This document shows positions 42,854 through 52,438 of a stretch of DNA of 64,000 bases, in pieces. Origin of the DNA: Virgibacillus indicus. Lineage in GTDB: Bacteria; Bacillota; Bacilli; Bacillales; Amphibacillaceae. The stretch is taken from positions 1 through 64,000 of the forward strand of contig NZ_NPMS01000003.1 of the NCBI RefSeq assembly GCF_002266285.1. Direction: 5' to 3'. Position 1 is the first letter of the stretch, and every line of letters starts with the position of its first letter. The position numbers and the translations under genes are program-made. The notes under the pieces were generated by a model. The model searched no databases, was not told the origin of the DNA, and worked only from the letters and a program-made list of their open reading frames with translations.

Positions 42854-44806
42854 ATGCCATTAAATATAACGCAAAAATTAATAAAAGATCACTTGGTTTC
42901 GGGAAAGATGGAACCGGGAATTGAAATTGGACTTAAAATTGATCAGACACTGACACAGGATGCTACAGGTACATTGGTAATGCTGGAGCTAGAGGCAATG
43001 GAACTGGAGAGGGCAAAAACGGAAGCATCCGCCCAGTATGTGGACCATAATCTGATTCAGGTAGATAGTAAAAACCCGGATGATCATTTATTTTTACATA
43101 GTGCCACAAGAAGATTTGGCCTATATCATAGCCGTCCTGGCAATGGTGTCAGTCATCCCGTTCATATGCAGCGTTTGGCGAAGCCTGGAAAAACATTGCT
43201 CGGGTCAGACAGTCACACTTGCGCAAATGGCTGTATGGGGATGCTGGCGATGGGAGCAGGGGGGATTGATGTTGCCTTAGCTATTGCTGGAGAGCCATTT
43301 TATGTGAAAATGCCGGAAGTATGGGGGATCAAGTTAACTGGTGAACTGCCTGACTGGGTCAGTGCAAAGGATATGATTTTGGAACTCCTTCGCAAACATG
43401 ATGTGAAGGGCGGGGTTGGGCGTGTAATAGAATATTATGGTCCTGGTTTAAAACATTTAAGTGCAATGGACCGGCATGTTATTGCAAACATGGGTGCAGA
43501 GCTTGGAGCAACAGGAACTGTTTTTCCTTCCGATAAAGAAATCAAGCGTTTTTTAAAAGAGCAAGGGAGAGAAGACGATTGGATTGAATTAGTTGCAGAT
43601 AAGGGAGCAACTTATGATATTGATGAAGAATTGAATCTGTCCGAGGTGGAACCAATGATCGCAAAACCCTCAAGCCCTGGAAATGTAGTTCCGGTTGCTG
43701 AGGTAGCAGGAACACCAATCTATCAATCCTATATTGGATCATCGGCAAACCCCGGATTCCGTGATTTTGCTGTAGCGGCAGAAATTGTTAAAGATCGTCA
43801 TATTGCAGATGGTGTCTCATTTGATATTAATCCTACATCCAGACAGATGCTTACGGATTTGGTAAAAGAGAGTCATATTGCTAGCATGCTTCAGGCTGGT
43901 GGACGGATGCACCAGGCTGGTTGTAATGGATGTATAGGAATGGGCCAGGCACCTGCATCGGGAAGAAATAGTTTGCGAACCACCCCAAGAAATTTCCCAG
44001 GAAGGTCAGGAACAAAAGAGGATAGTGTTTATTTATGTGGTCCGGAAACTGCTGCTGTATCTGCATTAACTGGTGTTATTACGGATCCAAGGACAATGGA
44101 TATAGATTATCCAAAAGTAAAAGACCCGAAAAATCCAACGGTGGATGAAAATTTACTCGACAAGCCATTGCCATATGAAGAAGCTAAAAATGTAACCTTG
44201 CATAAGGGGCCTAATATCGCTTCTATTCCAAAGATGGACGAAATGCCGGATCAAATTGAAATCCCTGTATTATTAAAAATGAGTGATAATATTTCAACGG
44301 ATGAAATTCTTGCTGGTGGCGCAAGAGTACTTCCATTCCGGAGTAATCTTCCGGAAATCAGCAAATTTACTTTTGAAATTATTGATGACACTTACTATAA
44401 ACGGGGTAAGGAAACTGTTGAAAAGGGTGGTCATGCGATAATTGGCGGATTTAACTATGGTCAGGGATCGAGCCGTGAGCATGCTGCTTTAGCACCTAGG
44501 TATTTGGGGCTAAGGGTTGCTTTGGTGAAGGATTTTGCACGAATTCACTGGCAGAACCTGGTTAACTTTGGTGTGCTTCCTCTAACCTTTGTCAATGAGG
44601 AAGACTATGACTTGCTTATGCAGGGAGATATCCTTGAGGCAACGGATTTAAGAGCAAAGGTTAGTGGCGGAAATGAGTTCACTATCAGTGTAAAAGGAAA
44701 AAATCATCAAATAAAAGTCAGGCACACATTATCGGAACGTCAAACGGAAATCATGTTAAAAGGCGGAATAATCAACTGGGTAAAAGACCGAAAGATTAAA
44801 TCATAA
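42854..44806 (+). CDS. Aconitate hydratase, Aquifex-type
   Basis: 650 residues, shorter than Bacillus CitB (~900) and of the Aquifex type. The 4Fe-4S ligands are Cys in GSDSHTCANGC (about 116-126) and the GCNGCIGMG pair (about 354-362). The swivel domain has GFNYGQGSSREHAAL. Isomerises citrate/isocitrate or a related hydroxyacid. ATG 42854 with AGGAGG; the longer frame to 42752 runs over the intergenic region. It is co-transcribed with the tiny zinc-finger gene 18 nt downstream. Confidence 0.9.
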   Translation: MPLNITQKLIKDHLVSGKMEPGIEIGLKIDQTLTQDATGTLVMLELEAMELERAKTEASAQYVDHNLIQVDSKNPDDHLFLHSATRRFGLYHSRPGNGVSHPVHMQRLAKPGKTLLGSDSHTCANGCMGMLAMGAGGIDVALAIAGEPFYVKMPEVWGIKLTGELPDWVSAKDMILELLRKHDVKGGVGRVIEYYGPGLKHLSAMDRHVIANMGAELGATGTVFPSDKEIKRFLKEQGREDDWIELVADKGATYDIDEELNLSEVEPMIAKPSSPGNVVPVAEVAGTPIYQSYIGSSANPGFRDFAVAAEIVKDRHIADGVSFDINPTSRQMLTDLVKESHIASMLQAGGRMHQAGCNGCIGMGQAPASGRNSLRTTPRNFPGRSGTKEDSVYLCGPETAAVSALTGVITDPRTMDIDYPKVKDPKNPTVDENLLDKPLPYEEAKNVTLHKGPNIASIPKMDEMPDQIEIPVLLKMSDNISTDEILAGGARVLPFRSNLPEISKFTFEIIDDTYYKRGKETVEKGGHAIIGGFNYGQGSSREHAALAPRYLGLRVALVKDFARIHWQNLVNFGVLPLTFVNEEDYDLLMQGDILEATDLRAKVSGGNEFTISVKGKNHQIKVRHTLSERQTEIMLKGGIINWVKDRKIKS

Positions 44807-44824
44807 TTAGAAGGAGGCTATCAA

Positions 44825-45001
44825 ATGACAAGCAGAGAAAATACATGTAAAGCCTGTGAGGGAACTGGAATGCTCGCAGATGATGAGGGGTGGCAATATA
44901 AATGCAGTGTTTGTAATGGTGACGGGATTTATGCCAGCGTGGATGCTGAAAGACCAGCAAGAGTAATGTCTGTGGATGAAAATAATCGATTGCTGGATTA
45001 G
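44825..45001 (+). CDS. Tiny DnaJ-type zinc protein (two CxxCxGxG)
   Basis: 58 residues, MTSRENTCKACEGTG..., with two CxxCxGxG motifs (CKACEGTG at about 8-15, CSVCNGDG at about 27-34) that would bind one zinc as in a half DnaJ zinc finger or anti-TRAP. AAGGAGG 6 nt before the ATG and the 18-nt gap to the aconitase stop make it a real second gene of that operon. The C-terminal part is ordinary hydrophilic sequence. Function unknown. Confidence 0.75.
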   Translation: MTSRENTCKACEGTGMLADDEGWQYKCSVCNGDGIYASVDAERPARVMSVDENNRLLD

Positions 45002-45055
45002 ATAAGGGTGTCCCGCTGATTAGCATAACGGTTTTCTTTTAAGATGTTAATAATG

Positions 45056-45096
45056 CAGCAGCAGATTGGGAAATTTTAATCTCGATCTGCTGTTTT
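45056..45096 (+). terminator. Terminator of aconitase operon
   Basis: CAGCAGAT (45059-45066) / ATCTGCTG (45085-45092) then TTTTGG. Confidence 0.65.
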
Positions 45097-45128
45097 GGAT
45101 TTGCCTTATAAGTTGTATTATTAAAATA

Positions 45129-45166
45129 TCAGAAGCCTGATAAATCAGGTTTATCCAGGCTTCTGA
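45129..45166 (-). terminator. Terminator of cotF-like gene
   Basis: Near-perfect 16-bp stem with one bulge; ATATTTTAATAAT follows on the minus strand. Confidence 0.8.
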
Positions 45167-45216
45167 AGTGTTGCAATATTTATTTATGTTGCTGAGATAA
45201 TGTAAACTCGATTTTT

Positions 45217-45834
45217 TTAATGTGGCATTGTACCACCCTGAACTGGAGCAAAGCTGTTCATATATATTTGCATATCCTCCTGTTTTAGCTGAGGTACCTG
45301 ATAATATTGGTGTTTGTTTTGGTATAGAAATATCTCATATGCCATTTCAATCAGGTTTGGAATGCTATCTGCAAACACTCTTCTTAAAACAGGGTTCGTT
45401 GCCTCAAGTGAAGTCATGGTAAAAGATGACGCACAGGATTTCAGATTTGCCATCATGAAGCTGGAAATACATTGATCATTCAATTCATTCACAGACTGGG
45501 CAGGAGTTTTAGGCTGTGATGGCTGCATTCCATATGTGACATTATTATCTGATGCCATATTGTAGGTTTGAGTTTTAACTTGTGGTTCCTGACCAGTTTT
45601 TAAAGTTTCTACAATCGTATTGTAAAGCTGAGTTAAATATGTCTTATGCTGCTGCATCATTGTCTTTAACTCTGGATCCTGAATATGCTGTTCGTATAAA
45701 AGTCCTTGCTCCATACCTCCGATTAACCCTGAAATTGCTTCATGTGAATCAAAAAGTTCATGACCGCCATGACTTTGCTGTGCTGGCATCTGGGTTGAAT
45801 TCTGCATATTTAGATTTTGCTGCTGATTTTGCAA
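45217..45834 (-). CDS. Spore coat protein, CotF family (YhcQ-like)
   Basis: 205 residues. Gln/Asn/Met-rich N-terminus, then two helical ferritin-like CotF segments (EAISGLIGGMEQGLLYEQHIQDPELK, cut, and DQCISSFMMANLKSCASSFTMTSLEA, cut). Start TTG 45834, 8 nt after GGAGG; the ATG at 45849 overlaps the SD. Expected in the coat of the mother-cell-made spore. Confidence 0.85.
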   Translation of the reverse strand: MQNQQQNLNMQNSTQMPAQQSHGGHELFDSHEAISGLIGGMEQGLLYEQHIQDPELKTMMQQHKTYLTQLYNTIVETLKTGQEPQVKTQTYNMASDNNVTYGMQPSQPKTPAQSVNELNDQCISSFMMANLKSCASSFTMTSLEATNPVLRRVFADSIPNLIEMAYEIFLYQNKHQYYQVPQLKQEDMQIYMNSFAPVQGGTMPH

Positions 45835-46019
45835 TGATATTACCTCCATTAAATTTAGTCTTTACTATTCTGAGCAGAAATAAATAAGTTATGCGTCTGT
45901 TATATACAACTGGCAGGAGCAGTAAAAATTGAATGTTACTCTATCCATATCTTCTATTTTATAAAGAAGAAAAAAAGCTGTATAATATATTTTTATAAAC
46001 AATTTAAAGGAGTAGTATC

Positions 46020-46289
46020 ATGTCTAAGCAAACACCAGCTAATAAAGATCACACAGAAAATGATGGCGATAATATTGAGGTCTGGGAAGATATTGTAAGT
46101 CCTAAAGATCTGCTGATAAGTATTGCAATTTGTACCATAACTACATTGGGAGGCTACCTCATCGCCCCAAATGATCCATCGAAAGAACTCATGTTTGGAT
46201 TAATAGGTGTAGTTATAGGTTTCTTAATTTGCAGTTTGATTATCAAGCCAAAACGAACAATTAGTTATATAGATGATGAGGAGAAGTAA
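46020..46289 (+). CDS. Small two-TM protein, TctB-like partner
   Basis: 89 residues: acidic N-terminus (30 residues) and two TM helices (about 32-50, 55-75). It ends 2 nt before the TctA-type permease, so it is co-translated. Position suggests a reduced TctB-like small subunit. AAAGGAG precedes the ATG, and TATAAT (45981-45986) is a likely -10. Confidence 0.7.
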   Translation: MSKQTPANKDHTENDGDNIEVWEDIVSPKDLLISIAICTITTLGGYLIAPNDPSKELMFGLIGVVIGFLICSLIIKPKRTISYIDDEEK

Positions 46290-46291
46290 GA

Positions 46292-47644
46292 ATGGATATA
46301 ACATTAATTTTAGAAATGATTGCAGCATCCATGTTTGGTGCAGTATTATACACAATAATCGGTATCGCACCAGGAACAGATGAAACAGCTGTTTTGGCAC
46401 CTGTTACGCTGGTGTTGGTTCTGACTGGTATGGAACCAATTGTCATATTAGCTTTTTTTATCTCAGCAATTGTAGCCAAAAAGTTAACGGATTCCATACC
46501 TGTAGCAATAGCAGGCATACCAGGTGGAGTAATGTCTGCTCCAATGGTTGAGCATGCCATGGTACTGAAAAAATATGGCTTGCCTGATGTGAGTATTCGA
46601 AAAATGGCATCTGGATCTGTCATTGGAACAATTATCTCAGTGCCGTTAAGCTTAATGTTAGCAAATTTGTTAATCCCAGTAGGTGGCATTATAGCTGAAT
46701 ATTCCAATCAAATATTTTTTGGTGGAGCAGTATTTTTAGCACTAATGACGAAAAACCGCTGGCTTGCTTTACTGTCCATTATCCCTTTTGCATTGCTTAT
46801 ACAAGGGTTAAGACATTTATACTGGGGCATTGATGCTGTGCCAGAAGACTTCACTGTTTTTACGTCATTTTTCCTTGGGATAACTTTAGGGCCAATTATT
46901 TTGCGTTTGTTCGAATTGATGAATAAAGAAATTCGCAATAGCCTGCCACGCCAGAAATCAAATAATATTGCATTAAGACGGCAAAAAAAATTAAAGGGAT
47001 TTCCCAATCCGTTTAAGCTATTAGATAAAAAGGAAGTTGGTTCATCTGCTGCAGGTTCCGTTTTAGGAGTTGGGACGTTTTTCATGAGCCCTGTTGGAAT
47101 GACAATTTTCCTGGGAGAAGTACTTACGAGCCGTATAAAGGATCCGATTAAAAAGGCATCCCGAGCAATTTCAAGCATGGACGGGGTTACAAACTCTGCT
47201 TATATTGCGGGGACGTTAATTCCTTTAATCGCAATCGGACTTCCATTATCACCAACAGCGATTGGACCAGGAATAGCTTTATTTGAGGCTCCGCCGGTCT
47301 TCACAGAGGATCATAATTTGCACCATATTTTATCAATGAGTGATTTCGTTGTTGCAACAGTTATTGGTGCAGTTATAGCAATAAGTCTGACATTTTTTGT
47401 AACTATAAAATATTCCCAGCAGATCTGCACATTTGTATTTAAATACATACCGCATGAAGCCTTGCTTGGTGTGTTTTTTGGGCTTGTTATTATGCTTGCA
47501 TACAGAGATGCTGGCCTTATAAATATTGGCGGAGTGCTTCTTGTAGGATTAGTTGCCGGGGTTCTTCACCGCTGGGGTGTCAACTATGGTGTGCAGTTTA
47601 TGGTACTATATTCTGCTCCATGGATTGTTATGCAATTGCTGTAG
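46292..47644 (+). CDS. Tripartite tricarboxylate transporter permease (TctA family)
   Basis: 450 residues, about 11-12 TM. TctA hallmarks: GIAPGTDETAVLAPVTLVL near the N-terminus, AIAGIPGGVMSAPM, and the second-half repeat GLPLSPTAIGPGIALF. Normally these work with TctB and a periplasmic TctC receptor; only a small TctB-like gene is here and no tctC. Substrate unknown, probably an organic acid. Confidence 0.9.
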   Translation: MDITLILEMIAASMFGAVLYTIIGIAPGTDETAVLAPVTLVLVLTGMEPIVILAFFISAIVAKKLTDSIPVAIAGIPGGVMSAPMVEHAMVLKKYGLPDVSIRKMASGSVIGTIISVPLSLMLANLLIPVGGIIAEYSNQIFFGGAVFLALMTKNRWLALLSIIPFALLIQGLRHLYWGIDAVPEDFTVFTSFFLGITLGPIILRLFELMNKEIRNSLPRQKSNNIALRRQKKLKGFPNPFKLLDKKEVGSSAAGSVLGVGTFFMSPVGMTIFLGEVLTSRIKDPIKKASRAISSMDGVTNSAYIAGTLIPLIAIGLPLSPTAIGPGIALFEAPPVFTEDHNLHHILSMSDFVVATVIGAVIAISLTFFVTIKYSQQICTFVFKYIPHEALLGVFFGLVIMLAYRDAGLINIGGVLLVGLVAGVLHRWGVNYGVQFMVLYSAPWIVMQLL

Positions 47645-47674
47645 TCGGAGATGCATTAGAGAATACGTGATATG

Positions 47675-47711
47675 AAAAGCATTTGCACTTCTCGTGTAGT
47701 GCTTTTTTTAT
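47675..47711 (+). terminator. Intrinsic terminator
   Basis: AAAGCA..GCAC / GTGT..TGCTTT stem and seven T. Confidence 0.8.
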
Positions 47712-47782
47712 TGAATCTTTTTTAAACTGGAAACGTATCATAACTAAGGTTATAGAGTGCAGCGAAAGGAATGGTCATATTT

Positions 47783-49087
47783 ATGAAAAAAGGCCTGGTT
47801 TGGATTTTTATTGTGCTTATTTTGTTAATTGGCTGTAAGGATAATAATGAAGAATTTTCGAAAGGGGAGAGCGAGGATATGGAAACAGTTGACGGCTCCT
47901 GGTCAGGAGCAATTGAAATCCCAAATCAGCCGTTGAATATAACTGTGGAATTTGAAAAAGATGATCAATTGACAGGAACGATTAGTATTCCTGTGCAAGG
48001 AGTACAGAATTACCCACTTTCTAATATAAAAGTAGAGGAAAATAAGCTTTCATTTACGATGGAAATTCAAAATCAGTTCATTATGTTTGATGGAACTATA
48101 GATGAAGGGATAATTGCGGGTACATTTACGCAGAATGGACAAACCTTTCCCTTTGAGCTGACGAGAGGAGAAGTCAAACCAATAGCTGAAGAAGATGGAG
48201 ATTTCCTTGAAGTTGAGACAAAGAGTGGAACACTTTATGGTGAATTGAAAACGCCAGATAGTGATGGGACCTTTCCTATAATGATTATTATTCCAGGTTC
48301 CGGTCCAACAGATCGGGATGGCAATTCCCCTGGTGTTCAAAATGACAGCTTAAAGCTTTTAGCTGAAGGGTTGGAAGAACATGGAATAGCCAGCCTTCGC
48401 TATGACAAGCGTGGTGCAGGCAGAAATCAGGGAGCTGTCATTCTAGAGGAAGAAATGGATTTTGACCAATTTGTTGATGATGCTATTTCCTGGATCCAGT
48501 TTTTAGAAAAGGAAAAGGACTATTCAACAATTGGAATCATCGGTCATAGTCAGGGTTCCTTAGTAGGAATGCTGGCTGCTCAAGAAACGAATGTTGAGGC
48601 TTTTGTTTCGCTGGCAGGAGCGGGAAGTCCGATTGATGAAGTTTTAGCAGATCAGCTTAGTGAGCAGTTATCGGATGAATTACTAAAGGAAAGCGAGGAA
48701 ATATTACAGCAGCTGAAACAGGGAAATACAGCAGATAATGTCAGTCAGGAACTGCAAAGTGTATTTCGTCCATCAGTCCAGCCTTTCCTGTCATCTTGGA
48801 TGCATTATAGTCCAACAGAAGAAATAAAGAAATTAGAAATACCAGCATTAATCGTTAATGGGAAAAATGATTTGCAGGTCCCGGTCAGTGAAGCGGAAAA
48901 GCTGCACGAAGCAAAAGGTGATTCAGAGTTAGTAGTGATTGAGAAGATGAATCATGTTTTAAAAGCAGCTCCAGAAGACCGGGGAGGGAACCTGCAGACA
49001 TACGGAAATCCAGACCTGCCGCTAGCTAAGGGACTGATTAAAGAAATTACAGGATTTCTGGCGGAAAGTGACTTTATAAATAGATAG
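47783..49087 (+). CDS. Alpha/beta-hydrolase lipoprotein
   Basis: 434 residues. Lipoprotein signal (MKKGLVWIFIVLILLIGC, lipobox Cys18); a ~100-residue beta-rich DUF domain (WSGAIEIPNQPLNITVEFE, then GTFTQNGQTFPFELTR); then an alpha/beta hydrolase (about 150-434) with oxyanion region PGSGPTDRDGNSPG, nucleophile GHSQGS, Asp in NGKNDLQVP and His in KMNHVLK. The catalytic triad is complete. Anchored outside the membrane; substrate unknown (esterase or peptidase). ATG 47771 is an alternative start. Confidence 0.88.
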   Translation: MKKGLVWIFIVLILLIGCKDNNEEFSKGESEDMETVDGSWSGAIEIPNQPLNITVEFEKDDQLTGTISIPVQGVQNYPLSNIKVEENKLSFTMEIQNQFIMFDGTIDEGIIAGTFTQNGQTFPFELTRGEVKPIAEEDGDFLEVETKSGTLYGELKTPDSDGTFPIMIIIPGSGPTDRDGNSPGVQNDSLKLLAEGLEEHGIASLRYDKRGAGRNQGAVILEEEMDFDQFVDDAISWIQFLEKEKDYSTIGIIGHSQGSLVGMLAAQETNVEAFVSLAGAGSPIDEVLADQLSEQLSDELLKESEEILQQLKQGNTADNVSQELQSVFRPSVQPFLSSWMHYSPTEEIKKLEIPALIVNGKNDLQVPVSEAEKLHEAKGDSELVVIEKMNHVLKAAPEDRGGNLQTYGNPDLPLAKGLIKEITGFLAESDFINR

Positions 49088-49191
49088 CATTTTTACTGCA
49101 TGTAAAGAAGGAAAGTTTACCTGCTAAATAGAAGTTGTTATTATGTATATATGCTATCATGGAAGGAAGAAATGGGAGGGGAGACATTATC

Positions 49192-50139
49192 ATGCATGAG
49201 AAAAATCCAATCAAACTAGACAACAGAATCCATTTAATTGATGGCTTCGATTTGGATGTACCTGAGCGTACTGGTACATATGTTATTGACGAAGATGAAC
49301 TGACTCTTGTGGAAACTGGTCCGAGCCCGTCTATTAAATACATTAAAAAGGGTTTAGGGTCATTGGGGTTCACTCTCACTCAGGTAAAGTATATTATTGT
49401 TACACATATTCATCTTGATCATGCAGGTGGTGCCGGTCTTTTACTGAAAGAATGCCCCAATGCCAAAGTAGTGGTTCATGAACGTGGAGCAAGACATCTG
49501 GTTAACCCTAAAAAACTGGCAGCAGGAGCGAGGGCTGTCTATGGGGAAAGCTTTTCAGAACTGTTTGACCCGATTGTTCCTGTTCCAGAAGAGGGACTGC
49601 TGATAAAAGGGGAAGGGGATAAATTGAAGATTGGAGCGAATTGTACACTTCAATTTTTAGATACCCCGGGACACGCAAAGCATCATTTCAGTATATATGA
49701 TCCAATCAGTAATGGAATGTTTACTGGAGATACGGTGGGAATTCGTTATGAACAGCTAATTCGTGATGGTGTCGACTTGTTTCTTCCTACAACTTCTCCT
49801 AATCATTTTGATCCTGATGCAATGCAGACTTCCATTGACCGTATGCTCGAAATGAAACTGGACAAGATTTATTATGGTCATTTTGGAATGACAGAACATA
49901 CAGAGGAGGCACTTCGTGAGGTCTCTGAATGGCTGGATGTTTTTATTGAAGAAGGAGAGCAGGTAATTGCCGAAGAGAAAGGGTATGATGAGCTTGCGAG
50001 CCGATTGTTGGCAAGAGTAAGACAGCGCCTTCGGGAACTTGGGATCAATGATGATCATGAAGTATATATTTTAATTAATCTGGACATGCAGGTAAGCTCT
50101 CTCGGCATTATAGATTATTTTAAGAAGATAAAGCAATAG
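49192..50139 (+). CDS. MBL-fold metallo-hydrolase
   Basis: 315 residues. Metal ligands THIHLDHAGG (HxHxDH), the His in TPGHAKHH, Asp in FTGDTVG and YYGHFG. Resembles the glyoxalase-II-like branch with a helical C-terminal extension. ATG 49192 follows GGGAGGGG; the upstream frame lacks an RBS. Confidence 0.9.
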   Translation: MHEKNPIKLDNRIHLIDGFDLDVPERTGTYVIDEDELTLVETGPSPSIKYIKKGLGSLGFTLTQVKYIIVTHIHLDHAGGAGLLLKECPNAKVVVHERGARHLVNPKKLAAGARAVYGESFSELFDPIVPVPEEGLLIKGEGDKLKIGANCTLQFLDTPGHAKHHFSIYDPISNGMFTGDTVGIRYEQLIRDGVDLFLPTTSPNHFDPDAMQTSIDRMLEMKLDKIYYGHFGMTEHTEEALREVSEWLDVFIEEGEQVIAEEKGYDELASRLLARVRQRLRELGINDDHEVYILINLDMQVSSLGIIDYFKKIKQ

Positions 50140-50140
50140 T

Positions 50141-50184
50141 AAAAGGCACTGGTATTTTAGTTGATAAAGTACTGGTGCCTTTTT
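50141..50184. terminator. Terminator between converging genes
   Basis: AAGGCAC..GTA / TAC..GTGCCTT stem with A- and T-rich flanks. Confidence 0.75.
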
Positions 50185-50185
50185 A

Positions 50186-50581
50186 TTATTTCGTATAATT
50201 AAGCTCCCAGGAAATACCATTGCGATCTTTGACAATCGCGTGTTTTGCACCCCAGAAGGTATCTTGTAATTCCATTTGAATTTCCCCATCTTCAGCCAAT
50301 TTATTATAGACATGGGTAATTTCCTCTTCACTGTCAAGCTCCGGCCCAAGCAGAATATTGTTGCCGTTTACGAACTTACTGTCCAACGTATCTGCGAAAA
50401 AAATAGTACACTGATCGCTAATATGCAATTCAGCATGAATGTATTTTCCTTCCTGCCCTTTAAACATCTCGATGCCATCCGCTAGTTGCGTATTTTTAAT
50501 ATCTCCACCAAACACCTTCTGATAATAATCCAGTTCTTCTTTGCAGTTTTCAATACGAATGTGAGGAATGAGCTTTTTCAC
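50186..50581 (-). CDS. VOC-family protein (PhnB-like)
   Basis: 131 residues, glyoxalase/bleomycin-resistance fold: IPHIRIENCKEELDYYQKVFGG, GKYIHAELHISD, and WGAKHAIVKDRNGISWELNY at the C-terminus. PhnB-type VOC proteins lack a fixed function. GTG start with GGAGG 9 nt upstream. Confidence 0.9.
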   Translation of the reverse strand: MKKLIPHIRIENCKEELDYYQKVFGGDIKNTQLADGIEMFKGQEGKYIHAELHISDQCTIFFADTLDSKFVNGNNILLGPELDSEEEITHVYNKLAEDGEIQMELQDTFWGAKHAIVKDRNGISWELNYTK

Positions 50582-50714
50582 TATGATTAACCTCCTTTTG
50601 TTTGTTTACTATTTTACATTAGATAAATACCAAAAGAAAATAATGGGTAAACTGAAACAAATATAGGGTATGAGCGTCAAATTTGTAAAGGATCGTATTA
50701 ATGGGTGTGTTAAA

Positions 50715-52397
50715 ATGATAAAGAAAATAGGATATGCTGTTATATTTATCGTTCTTATTTTTATTGGAATCCAACTTCTGACTGACAAACCTGAAAAGTC
50801 CCCTGATTTGAATCAGCCCTCTGATTCAATAGAAAGCGGTTCTGAATCTGAAGAAGGTCAAACAGACGAAGCAGAAATATTGCTGAATGAAGTCTATGTG
50901 CTGGCAGAACAAGGGAAAATACCAAATGCAGCAATTATTGCAGGAGAGACGGAAATAGAAGAGGTTACGAAACAATGGGGAAAACCTGAAGTAACATCGA
51001 AGTCTGAGAATGGTATTTACACGGAATATCCTAAGCACAATATTAACTTTGGCTATCAGGGAAATCTTATATTTGATGTAAGATCGTTTGATTCCAGGTT
51101 ACATGGCATTCACTTTCAGGATATTAAACAATTTAAAGGAGAGCCTGATGATATCCGATATTATAGTGATGATGCGCATGATCAAGTAATACTTGTGTAT
51201 CAGCTTACAACAGAATATCAGTTAAAATGGATCCTGCCAAATCCTTCTGAAAAGGAATCAAATCCACCGGTTCATCATATATCAGTAGTTGCACAAGTGG
51301 ATGATGATAAATCTGAGACTGATGAGATCATTCAAAAGATGAGTTTGGATGAAAAGATTGGACAAATGATTTTTGGTGGAGTTTCCGGAATCGAAGTAAC
51401 TAAGGAAACAAAGAAATTAATAGCAGGTTATAACATTGGTGGGTTTATCTTATATGAGAATAATATGGAAAGCCCAGAATCAACGATTGACCTGCTAAAC
51501 CAAATCAAACAAACGAATAAACAAAATTCACTGCCAGTATTGCTTGGTGTTGATCAGGAGGGTGGGAGAGTTTCCAAACTTCCAGGAGACCTCGTTTCAC
51601 TTCCTGCAAGTGGAGAAGTTGGGAGGAAAAATGACAAACAGTATTCTTATGAAATCGGAACAGTCTTAGGCAAACAGTTACAAGCATTTGGTTTTAATCT
51701 TAATTTTGCCCCAGTAATGGATGTGAACAGCAACCCGGATAACCCGGTAATTGGAGATCGTTCATTTGGGGAAAATCCAGAAATTGTGAGCAATTTCGGA
51801 ATCGAAACAATGAAAGGGATTCAATCACAAAATATAATATCCGTTATAAAGCATTTTCCTGGGCATGGTGATACAAAAGTTGACTCCCATTTACAGCTGC
51901 CAACCGTTAATAAGAGTTTGAAGGAATTGCAGGAGCTTGAACTGATTCCTTTTGAACATGTGATTGAAAATGGAGCTGATGTTGTAATGACTGCGCATAT
52001 CCTTATGCCGGAGATTGATCCTGAATTTCCAGCTTCCATGTCTGAGAAAATTATAACGGGAATCTTGCGGAAGGATCTGGATTTTAATGGAGTGGTGATA
52101 ACGGATGATATGACAATGAAAGCAATCACAAATAATTTTGATATTGGAAGTGCTTCCGTCCAATCTGTAAAAGCTGGCAGTGATATTATTTTAGTAGCAC
52201 ATCACTATAAAAACATTGTGTCCGTAATTGATGCAATTAAAGCAGCTGTGAAAAATGGAGAAATAACTGAAGAAAGAATTGACGAAAGTGTTAGCCGGAT
52301 CATAGAACTGAAAAAGAAATATGAACTGGATAACGAAAAAGTAAAGGGCATTGACATAAAGAAACTTAATCAAACCATAAAAAATGTGCTTAATTAA
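50715..52397 (+). CDS. DUF4309 and glycoside-hydrolase family 3 fusion
   Basis: 560 residues. N-terminal TM anchor (about 4-22), acidic linker, a YjgB-like DUF4309 domain (about 56-195: LAEQGKIPNAAII, then VTKQWGKPEV and NFGYQGNLIFDVR), then a NagZ-type GH3 domain (about 205-540) with LGVDQEGGRV, KHFPGHGDTKVDSH and nucleophile Asp in VITDDMTM. Both catalytic motifs are intact, so it should release N-acetylglucosamine-type sugars from muropeptides outside the cell. ATG 50715 has GGGTGTG upstream; ATG 50670 is an alternative. Confidence 0.88.
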   Translation: MIKKIGYAVIFIVLIFIGIQLLTDKPEKSPDLNQPSDSIESGSESEEGQTDEAEILLNEVYVLAEQGKIPNAAIIAGETEIEEVTKQWGKPEVTSKSENGIYTEYPKHNINFGYQGNLIFDVRSFDSRLHGIHFQDIKQFKGEPDDIRYYSDDAHDQVILVYQLTTEYQLKWILPNPSEKESNPPVHHISVVAQVDDDKSETDEIIQKMSLDEKIGQMIFGGVSGIEVTKETKKLIAGYNIGGFILYENNMESPESTIDLLNQIKQTNKQNSLPVLLGVDQEGGRVSKLPGDLVSLPASGEVGRKNDKQYSYEIGTVLGKQLQAFGFNLNFAPVMDVNSNPDNPVIGDRSFGENPEIVSNFGIETMKGIQSQNIISVIKHFPGHGDTKVDSHLQLPTVNKSLKELQELELIPFEHVIENGADVVMTAHILMPEIDPEFPASMSEKIITGILRKDLDFNGVVITDDMTMKAITNNFDIGSASVQSVKAGSDIILVAHHYKNIVSVIDAIKAAVKNGEITEERIDESVSRIIELKKKYELDNEKVKGIDIKKLNQTIKNVLN

Positions 52398-52434
52398 AGA
52401 AACCGTCATCCATTATAGGGTGACGGTTTCTTTA
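52396..52434. terminator. Terminator between converging genes
   Basis: Perfect 13-bp stem AAAGAAACCGTCA / TGACGGTTTCTTT. Confidence 0.9.
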
Positions 52435-52438
52435 GCTA

